A stretch of 64,000 nucleotides of DNA, taken from assembly GCA_035689115.1 (NCBI GenBank), contig DASSMA010000043.1, positions 1-64,000 of the forward strand, given 5' to 3'. The translations under genes and the position numbers were made by a program. Positions 1 to 6,233 of the stretch are shown here, one piece after another (position 1 is the stretch's first letter; the number at the start of each line of letters is the position of its first letter). The notes below the pieces were generated by a model that did not search any database, had not been told where the DNA came from, and saw only the letters and a list, made by a program, of their open reading frames with translations. Source of the DNA: JAHFUS01 sp035689115. GTDB taxonomy: Bacteria > Actinomycetota > Acidimicrobiia > Acidimicrobiales > GCA-2861595.

Positions 1-29
1 CGCCGGCCGGCGCTCTCCGCCGGCCGGCG
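1..29. terminator. GC hairpin downstream of the VOC gene
   Basis: The 12-base palindrome CGCCGGCCGGCG occurs twice, separated by CTCTC, and can fold into a 12-bp stem. It lies just beyond the stop of the minus-strand VOC gene. It has no U-tract, so a terminator role is inferred from position only; it is cut close to the window edge. Confidence 0.35.
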
Positions 30-56
30 ACCCCAGAAGCGCGCCGTGTGGTGGTG

Positions 57-455
57 TCAGCCCTGCGACGCCGGGGTGAAGAACTCCGTGGCGATCCCGT
101 CGGGGTCCTTGATGTGCAGGTGCAGGCCGTAGGGGCTGGACACGGGGCCCGAGCAGGCGATGCCCTGCTCGCCGAGGTGGGCCCGCCACTTCTCCAGCTC
201 GGCCTCGCTCTCGACGTGCACGCCCATGTGGTCGAGGCCGACGCGGTCGTACCCGAACGAGTCGCCGGCCGGCGTGGTGGCGTGGGTGCGGAGGCCGATC
301 ATGAAGTTCTCGCCCATGCAGATGGCGTACGGCCCGACGGCGTCTTCGGAGGCGTCGACGGTCTGGGCCGAGAAGGCCCGGTTGTAGAAGTCGGCGCTGC
401 GCTCGAGGTCGCTGACCGTGAGCGTGACGTGGCCGAATCCCTGGTGCTGGGGCAT
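57..455 (-). CDS. VOC (glyoxalase/bleomycin-resistance fold) family protein
   Basis: A 132-residue single-module vicinal-oxygen-chelate protein. The N-terminal beta strand GHVTLTVSDLERSADFY, the middle GLDHMGVHV and the C-terminal DPDGIATEFF are the usual positions of the metal ligands His and Glu. It starts 20 bases after the stop of the intradiol dioxygenase gene on the same strand, so the two are probably co-transcribed. This suggests a role in aromatic breakdown, for example as an extradiol-type or isomerase partner, but the substrate cannot be read from the sequence. An AGGAAA-type ribosome site sits just upstream. Confidence 0.85.
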   Translation of the reverse strand: MPQHQGFGHVTLTVSDLERSADFYNRAFSAQTVDASEDAVGPYAICMGENFMIGLRTHATTPAGDSFGYDRVGLDHMGVHVESEAELEKWRAHLGEQGIACSGPVSSPYGLHLHIKDPDGIATEFFTPASQG

Positions 456-475
456 GGTTGGTTTTCCTTTCTCGG

Positions 476-1270
476 CTAGTTCTCGTCCGATGCCGGAACG
501 AGGACGAAGTCGTAGGAGCAGCGCGTCTCGGCCTCGCCGTTGCGCACCAGGGAGACGATGAGGGAGTCCTTCACCGCGCCGACCACGTCGGAGTCGATGT
601 AGGGGTCGCCCTCGAAGTAGATCTGCGTGGTGATCGACTGGCAGGTCGGGTGGCTCAGCTTGAAGTGGATGTGTCCGGGCCGGATGAGGTGGCGGCCGAG
701 GGCCCCGAGGAGCTTGGCGGTGGCGCCGCTGTCGGGGATCCCATAGGACGGCGGGACGACCGTCTCGAACTCGAAGCGACCGGCGTCGTCAGTGGTGAGG
801 CGGCCCCGGAGGTTGCCGGCGGGGACGGTCGGGTGGAAGTTGGAGTACTCGCCGTCGGCGCTCGCCTGCCACACGTCCACCTCGGCGCCGGCCAGGGGCG
901 ACCCGTCGGGGGTGCGGACGGTGCCGGAGAACACCAGGCGCTCGCCCGGCTCACCCTCGCGCTGGGGCAGCACGTAGGGGCGCTCCAGCAGCTGCGAGTC
1001 GGGGACGTAGAACGGGCCCTCGACGTTGCTCTCGGTGCCGCCCCGGGCGGCGAAGTTGACGTCGTCGACGGTCTGGGACAGGAACACGTCCAGCATCAGG
1101 GGGATCTCGTAGCCCTGGGCGCCCGCCTCGGTGAGCCACTCGGTGGCGGCCCGGTACTCCTCCCAGGTCACCTGGTGCTTCTGGATGATGCCCAGGAGCG
1201 AGTCGAGGACGTCGGTGAAGATCGCCTGGAGGCGGCTGGCGGTCGTGGTGTCGGTGTCGATGTCGGTCAT
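476..1270 (-). CDS. intradiol ring-cleavage dioxygenase (catechol/hydroxyquinol 1,2-dioxygenase family)
   Basis: A 264-residue non-heme Fe(III) dioxygenase. An alpha-helical N-terminal dimerisation domain (about 1-100) is followed by the beta-sandwich catalytic domain. The expected ligands are visible: Tyr in DGEYSNFHP, Tyr in PPSYGIPDSG, and the two His of GRHLIRPGHIHF. The family opens catechol or hydroxyquinol rings between the hydroxyls to give muconates or maleylacetate. I chose ATG at 1270; a GTG two codons upstream (1276) is better spaced from the GGAGGAG at 1284-1290 and is equally possible. It leads a two-gene operon with the VOC gene. Catechol and hydroxyquinol specificity cannot be told apart here. 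Confidence 0.9.
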   Translation of the reverse strand: MTDIDTDTTTASRLQAIFTDVLDSLLGIIQKHQVTWEEYRAATEWLTEAGAQGYEIPLMLDVFLSQTVDDVNFAARGGTESNVEGPFYVPDSQLLERPYVLPQREGEPGERLVFSGTVRTPDGSPLAGAEVDVWQASADGEYSNFHPTVPAGNLRGRLTTDDAGRFEFETVVPPSYGIPDSGATAKLLGALGRHLIRPGHIHFKLSHPTCQSITTQIYFEGDPYIDSDVVGAVKDSLIVSLVRNGEAETRCSYDFVLVPASDEN

Positions 1271-1387
1271 GGTCACTTGGGGTCTCCTCCCGCTCGGTCG
1301 ACCCAATCGTGCGCAGGGACCCGCCGCCGGAGCATCGGGGAGAACCGACACCTTTCGCCCGCACTGCCCCCACCTAAGGGGAGGGGG

Positions 1388-4279
1388 CTACGTGGCCCTC
1401 GCCGCGAAGGCGATCAGCTCCGAGCGGCCCCGCACGCCCGCCTTGGTCGTGAGGTTGGAGACGTGGCGCTCGACGGTGCGGGGCGAGAGGTAGAGCCGCT
1501 CGGCGATCTCCCGGTTCGGCAGACCCTCGGCCAGGAGGGCGAGGACCTCGGCCTCGCGCGCGGTGACGCCCAGCGAGCGCAGGCCGGTTGCGATGGCGGG
1601 CGCCGATCCCCGGCGGGGGACCGGCGCGCCGGCCCGCCGGAGGAGCGAGCGGCAGGCCGCCGCGATGTCGTCGTGGCCGAAGTCCTCGAAGACGGGGAGC
1701 GCCTCCTGCATCCAACCCGCCGGGTCCCCCCAGCCGTCGGCGATGGCGGCGTCGGCCACGAGGCGGCGGCCGAACTGGCGATGCCAGGCGATCGCCGCCA
1801 GTGCCGCGTCGCCGGACGCGAACGCCTCCTCGGCGCCCGCCCGGTCGCCGGCCCGACCAAGCAGCACGGCGTCGGCCAGGCGGAGGTAGGCGTCGATCAG
1901 GCCGTTCACCGCGGCGCCCGACGCCCGCACCTCGGCGCACGCCGCCTCCCCGTCCCGGTCCTCGACGGCCCGCAGGAGCGCCCAGTACGCCTTGCCGACG
2001 ACTGCGGGAGCAGTCGAGAGGCGCCGGAAGTAGTCCATCGCCGTGTCCAGCTCCTGCACCGCCCGCCGGCGGTTCTCGGCGATCAGGGAGCACCGCGCCC
2101 GCACGTGGGCCCACGCCATGGCGCACAACTCGGGGTCGTCGCCCCGGAGGGAGAACGCCTCCTGCAACCGGGCTTCGCTCTCCGCCCGGCGGCCCAGCCG
2201 GGCGAGCCCGTCCGCCTCGAAGACGAGGGCGATCGCCAGCAGCTGGTGCATCCCGAACCGGCGAGCGGTGTCGGCGGCGCGCCTGGCGGCGTCGACCACC
2301 TGCCCGCCGTCGAGTCGCATCGCGTGCCAGCCGGCGAGGTGGAGGTCGACGTGGGCGGCGACGGCCAGCGCGCCGGTCGCCAGCGCCAGCTCGCGGGCGG
2401 CCGCCAGCCGGTCGAGGTCGCGCAGGGCGAGGACGTCGAGCGTCCCGAGCTCGAACAGGGCCCGGACGCGCCACAGGGTGAGGCCGTGCTCCAGGGCGAT
2501 GTGGTGGGCCTGCACGAAGGCCCGCTCGGCGCCGTCCATGTCGCCGACGCGCGCCGCCCGCCCCACCATCTCCAGCGCCTCGCACGCCACCTCGTGCAGG
2601 CCGGCGCGCTCGGCCGCCGCCAGCGCCGCGCGCGCCCCCTCGGCGGCGTGCTCGTGGTCACCCCGCCCCAGCAGGACGCTGGCGCCGATGGCCCCGGCGC
2701 GCGCCGTGAGCGACTGGTCGGAACCGGCCAGGGCCATAACCCGGGCGAGGTGGGCGTCGGCCTCCTCCCACCGGCAGGCGGCGGCGGCCGTCCTCGCCAG
2801 GCGCAGGTGCACGCGGCAGACCCGCTCCGCCGGCGCGACCGGCGGCCGGAGCCTGGCGACCAGCGCCCCTCCCACCTCCAGGGCGCGGTCGGCCTTGCCG
2901 GCCGACGACAGCGTCTCGAAGAGGGCTTCCTGGATGTCGAGGGCCAGCTCCTCGCCGCCGCGCACCATCGCCAGGGCGCGCTCCAGCGTCACCTCCGCCG
3001 TCGCGAGCGCCCCGCTGGCCAGCGAGCGCCGGCCCGCCTGGAAGAGGAGGGCTGCCGCCCGGTCCCGGTCCCCGCCCTGGTCGGCCAGGTGGGCGGCCAG
3101 CTCGCACCAGTCGCCCTCCAGCTCGGGGTGGGCCCGCTCGACAGCGGCGAGAGCGCGCCCGGCAAGGAGTGCCCGCTCGGCGGGGACCAGCTGGCCGAGA
3201 ACGGCGTCACGGGTGAGGGCGTGGCGGAACCGGAACGAGCCGGCGCCCCGTTGCTCGCAGGCCAGCAGCTGGGCCGTCGTCGCCTGCCCGAGGACGGCGA
3301 GGACCTCCCGCTCGCCCAGCTCCGTCACGGTGGGGAGGATCGTCCAGTCGAACCGCCGCCCGAGGACGGCAGCGGCGCCCAGCACGACGCCGGCCGAGGG
3401 ACCGAGCGCTCCGAGGCGCTCGACGACCGTGGCCACGAACGTGCGGGGGACGGCCGGCTCGAAGCTGGGCTCGACCGACCACCCGCCGCCCGCCCTGACG
3501 ACGGCGCCGGCGCCGACGGCGCCCGCCAGCAGCTCCTCGACGAGGAACGGCAGGCCGTCGGCCGACTGCTCCAGGATCGCCTCGAACTCGGCGGGGAGGC
3601 TGGCCAGGCCGAGGCACGCCCGGGCCATAGCCGCTACCTCGGGCCTGGCCAGGGCCGTCAGCTGGACCTCGCCGGCGGCGCGCCGGGCGATGAGGCTGTC
3701 GGCGACGGCCGGTCCGGCGCCCGGCCCCTGCGGGCGGAGGGTGCCGAGGCAGACGACCGGCTCGGACGCCAGGTTGTCGGCCAGGTACTCGACGATCGCC
3801 ATGGTGTCGGGGTCCGCCCAGTGCAGGTCCTCGAGGACGAGCAGGCAGCCGTGCTGCCGGCCCAGGACCCGGAGGACCCGCAGGACGGCCTCGGCGAGGA
3901 GGACGACCGACTCGTCCACCCGTTCGGTGCTGTCCGTCCGCCACTCCGGGACCAGGCGGCCGAGGATGGGGCGGAAGGGATCGAGCTCCGCGCTGTCCGG
4001 TGGCGCGACGTCCCGGAACTGCGACAGGAGCGCCTCGGCCAGGGGCCGGAAGGCGACCTGGCTGGCCGAGGGCGTGGCCCGGCCCCAGAGCACCGTGAAC
4101 CGGCGCCGGCGGGCCAGGTCGAGCGCCTCCCGGGCCAGCCGGGACTTGCCGACGCCCGCGTCACCGAGCAGGAAGAGCGTCGAGCCGCGGCGCTCCTCGG
4201 CGACGGCGTCGACGGCGGCGCCCAACTCCTCCATCTCCCGGCTCCGACCGACCAGGACCGGGCAGAGCACCGACGGCAT
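1388..4279 (-). CDS. large LuxR-family ATP-binding transcriptional regulator
   Basis: 963 residues. The N-terminal AAA/NACHT-like ATPase has Walker A GDAGVGKS at about 39-46 and a Walker B-like LLVLEDLHWAD near 150. A long helical TPR-like middle region (about 350-860) precedes a C-terminal LuxR helix-turn-helix (about 895-955: LTAREAEVLALLAEGLPNRE-type motif, then LYLSPRTVERHVSNL). This is the architecture of MalT/LAL regulators, which bind DNA when an inducer docks on the TPR region. It lies directly upstream, same strand, of the dioxygenase operon (gap of about 117 bases), so control of that operon is a reasonable guess. The inducer is unknown. Confidence 0.88.
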   Translation of the reverse strand: MPSVLCPVLVGRSREMEELGAAVDAVAEERRGSTLFLLGDAGVGKSRLAREALDLARRRRFTVLWGRATPSASQVAFRPLAEALLSQFRDVAPPDSAELDPFRPILGRLVPEWRTDSTERVDESVVLLAEAVLRVLRVLGRQHGCLLVLEDLHWADPDTMAIVEYLADNLASEPVVCLGTLRPQGPGAGPAVADSLIARRAAGEVQLTALARPEVAAMARACLGLASLPAEFEAILEQSADGLPFLVEELLAGAVGAGAVVRAGGGWSVEPSFEPAVPRTFVATVVERLGALGPSAGVVLGAAAVLGRRFDWTILPTVTELGEREVLAVLGQATTAQLLACEQRGAGSFRFRHALTRDAVLGQLVPAERALLAGRALAAVERAHPELEGDWCELAAHLADQGGDRDRAAALLFQAGRRSLASGALATAEVTLERALAMVRGGEELALDIQEALFETLSSAGKADRALEVGGALVARLRPPVAPAERVCRVHLRLARTAAAACRWEEADAHLARVMALAGSDQSLTARAGAIGASVLLGRGDHEHAAEGARAALAAAERAGLHEVACEALEMVGRAARVGDMDGAERAFVQAHHIALEHGLTLWRVRALFELGTLDVLALRDLDRLAAARELALATGALAVAAHVDLHLAGWHAMRLDGGQVVDAARRAADTARRFGMHQLLAIALVFEADGLARLGRRAESEARLQEAFSLRGDDPELCAMAWAHVRARCSLIAENRRRAVQELDTAMDYFRRLSTAPAVVGKAYWALLRAVEDRDGEAACAEVRASGAAVNGLIDAYLRLADAVLLGRAGDRAGAEEAFASGDAALAAIAWHRQFGRRLVADAAIADGWGDPAGWMQEALPVFEDFGHDDIAAACRSLLRRAGAPVPRRGSAPAIATGLRSLGVTAREAEVLALLAEGLPNREIAERLYLSPRTVERHVSNLTTKAGVRGRSELIAFAARAT

Positions 4280-4320
4280 GGCTCACGAGTATGACGGCAC
4301 CGCGGAGAATCAGCCAGAGA

Positions 4321-5157
4321 TCAGCGGTGCGAGCCTTCAACGGGGAAGGTGAAGGTGGCGTCGTCCTCGGCCACCAGCACGTATCCCTCCCGGCCGTCGG
4401 GCCGGCGCTGGATCTCCTTCACCGGTGCCGCCGGCCGCACCTTGATGCCCGGCAGCGAGCCCCAGAACACCGCCTGGCCGAAGCTGAACACCGCCCCGTC
4501 GGCGGCGGCCAGCCAGTAGCCGCCGTCGCCGTTCGGGAGGATGTCGACGACGTCGTTCACCTGGATGCCGAGCCCGCCCTCGCCGGAGGGCAGGGCCCCG
4601 TGGAAGGGGGCGTCCTGGCCGAGGGCGTGCACCGAGCCGTCGGTGAGGACCTTCCACATCGGGAAGCGGCCGTCCGGCCCGATGCCCCGCCCGGGCACGA
4701 GCGCCCGCCGCACGACGCCCAGGGCCGACGGGCCGACGTTCGGCACCGGCCCGCTGTAGTCGACGCCGGGGATGCGGGCCCCGTGGGTCCACTCGCGGTT
4801 CCGCACCTGGAACTCGCCCACGCCGTACTTGCTGCCCCTGGCCTCGATGGTCTCGCCGTTGCCCAGCGAGGCGACGACGTGGGTGGGTTCCCCGGTCATC
4901 CGGAACAGCAGGGCGCCCCGGGTGTCGATGGCCTCGGGCACGGGGATCCCGAGGCCGCCCTCGTCGACGCAGAACCGCTTCTGGTTCTTCGACCCGTCGG
5001 GCATCTGGACGCCCGCCCGCTTGCAGGCCCACTCGATCAGCTCCGAGCAGTCGAAGGCCGGCGGGTCGGGGTCGGTCCGCGACACCCGTGCCCCGAAGAT
5101 GTACGGGTCGCCGCTCTGGGAGATCATCAGGCTGAGGATCTGCTCGATGTGCGCCAC
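4321..5157 (-). CDS. NlpC/P60 family cysteine hydrolase with C-terminal propeller-like repeats
   Basis: 278 residues. The N-terminal NlpC/P60 fold carries the catalytic Cys in FDCSELIEWACKRAG (about residue 37) and the His in PTHVVASLGNG. Family members cut peptidoglycan peptides or related amides. No classical signal peptide is seen; the protein begins MAHIEQILSL directly. The last 100 residues contain degenerate GGYWLAAADGAVFSFG and GYVLVAEDDATFTFP units, the same repeat type that fills the end of the secreted protein at 35608-37965. Whether it acts inside or outside the cell is open. Confidence 0.75.
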   Translation of the reverse strand: MAHIEQILSLMISQSGDPYIFGARVSRTDPDPPAFDCSELIEWACKRAGVQMPDGSKNQKRFCVDEGGLGIPVPEAIDTRGALLFRMTGEPTHVVASLGNGETIEARGSKYGVGEFQVRNREWTHGARIPGVDYSGPVPNVGPSALGVVRRALVPGRGIGPDGRFPMWKVLTDGSVHALGQDAPFHGALPSGEGGLGIQVNDVVDILPNGDGGYWLAAADGAVFSFGQAVFWGSLPGIKVRPAAPVKEIQRRPDGREGYVLVAEDDATFTFPVEGSHR

Positions 5158-5172
5158 GGACGCGCGAACGTA

Positions 5173-5622
5173 TCAGCGCCGGCGGAGGTGGGGCGGCGTG
5201 CGCCGGGGCGTCGGGGCCGGCAGGTCGTCGGGCACGGCGGCGACGGCGGCCTCGACGGTGGCCAGCGCTTCGAGCAGGCGCTGGAGCACCTTCTCGTCGA
5301 TGCCCGCGAACGCCACCGCAGCGGCCTGCTGCACCTCGGCCAGCACGGCGTCCAGCACGGGATGGGCGCCCGGGGTGATCTCGACCAGCACCCGGCGCCG
5401 GTCGCCGGGGTCGCTACTGCGCTCCACCAGCCCGTTGCGCTCGAGGGTGTCGAGCACGGCGGTGGTGGTGCCGGTGGTGATGTGCATGCGGGCGGCCACC
5501 TCGCCGGCCGGCAGCGGCCCACCGGCACCCTCGATCACCGCCAGGGCGTTCAGGGCGGCATGCGACAGGCCGTGGCGACGGGCCACGGCGGCCACCAGCG
5601 CCTCGGCCTTGCCACCCACCAC
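5173..5622 (-). CDS. MarR family transcriptional regulator
   Basis: 149 residues from the first canonical start (GTG at 5622). The winged helix is clear: LSHAALNALAVIEG, then GEVAARMHITTGTTTAVLDTLERNGLVERSSDPGDRR, with the wing arginines. The frame stays open upstream and encodes an apparent first dimerisation helix (EREFPGSSWLASRTLRQLEV), but there is no ATG, GTG or TTG there; the only candidate is CTG at 5745, which would add 41 residues. It follows the small ABM-like gene at 5747 and probably represses that operon through the palindrome at 6048-6065. The ligand is unknown. Confidence 0.82.
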   Translation of the reverse strand: MVGGKAEALVAAVARRHGLSHAALNALAVIEGAGGPLPAGEVAARMHITTGTTTAVLDTLERNGLVERSSDPGDRRRVLVEITPGAHPVLDAVLAEVQQAAAVAFAGIDEKVLQRLLEALATVEAAVAAVPDDLPAPTPRRTPPHLRRR

Positions 5623-5746
5623 CTCCAGCTGCCGCAGGGTCCGGCTGGCCAGCCACGACGACCCCGGGAACTCGCGCTCGTGGGCCTCGGCCTCCGGCGG
5701 GCGGGCGACCTCGCCCGCCCGCCCCCGTGCCGGTGACGGGCTCAGC

Positions 5747-6022
5747 TCAGGCCTCGACGGCGATCTCGATGCGAGGCGGGCCGGCGACGCCGGCTCGGCC
5801 CATGGCCTCCTTCAACTCGGTGCTGGCGGCGAAGCCCTGGGCCTGCTCCAGCGTGGGGAAGCGGTGCAGCACGAACACGTCCTGCTTGTCGGTCGGCGAC
5901 ACCAGCACCTCCTCGGCGGTGCAACCGTACTGCCGGCGGAGCCCGTCGACTTCCTCGTACACCGCCCGCCACTGCCCGTAGTCCTCCACCTGGTGCCTGA
6001 CGATCAGGGTCGCCTTGCTCAT
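5747..6022 (-). CDS. small ABM-like (antibiotic biosynthesis monooxygenase fold) protein
   Basis: 91 residues: MSKATLIVRHQVEDYGQWRAV at the start, HRFPTLEQAQGFAASTELKEAM in the middle. This is the dimeric alpha/beta ferredoxin-like barrel of small monooxygenase or stress proteins. ATG at 6022 is chosen because GGGAGGA stands 7 bases upstream; an upstream ATG would add 8 residues without a ribosome site. First gene of an operon with the MarR regulator, and its promoter overlaps a MarR-type palindrome. The catalytic activity, if any, is not known. Confidence 0.75.
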   Translation of the reverse strand: MSKATLIVRHQVEDYGQWRAVYEEVDGLRRQYGCTAEEVLVSPTDKQDVFVLHRFPTLEQAQGFAASTELKEAMGRAGVAGPPRIEIAVEA

Positions 6023-6047
6023 TTGCCTGTCCTCCCTTGGTCTCAAC

Positions 6048-6077
6048 TATCTTGATTCCAAGATACTTGATGGCAAG
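6048..6077. promoter_or_regulatory. MarR-type operator, perfect palindrome plus a second half-size one
   Basis: TATCTTGATTCCAAGATA (6048-6065) is a perfect inverted repeat with 7-base arms and a 4-base centre. Immediately next to it CTTGATGGCAAG (6066-6077) repeats the CTTG-N4-CAAG core. CTTGA/TCAAG-centred palindromes are typical MarR-family sites. It sits between the ABM-marR operon (minus) and the formate dehydrogenase genes (plus), so it could affect both directions. Confidence 0.7.
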
Positions 6078-6088
6078 CGTTCCGTCAA
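6060..6088 (-). promoter_or_regulatory. sigma70-type promoter of the ABM-marR operon
   Basis: On the minus strand TTGACG (6088-6083) and TATCTT (6065-6060) are separated by exactly 17 bases. The -10 lies inside the 18-base palindrome at 6048-6065, so a bound MarR dimer would block polymerase. The start of transcription would be near 6053, about 30 bases before the ATG at 6022. Confidence 0.65.
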
Positions 6089-6233
6089 GGATTACTTGTG
6101 AGACCGGGCCCAGGATGGGAAGGATGGCAGCACGCCCCGCATCCCGATCGCCTCGTGGCCCGTCCTGCGCCAGCTGCGGGGTGACGACCGCCTCGCACTC
6201 GGTGAGGCGGCGCGCTCGGAGCAGTCGGCGTCG

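Noticed and set aside
458..4294. A 1,278-codon open frame on the plus strand opposite the LuxR regulator and dioxygenase
   Set aside because: It is an antisense artefact of high GC3. It shows no domain, whereas the minus strand carries full families with catalytic motifs.
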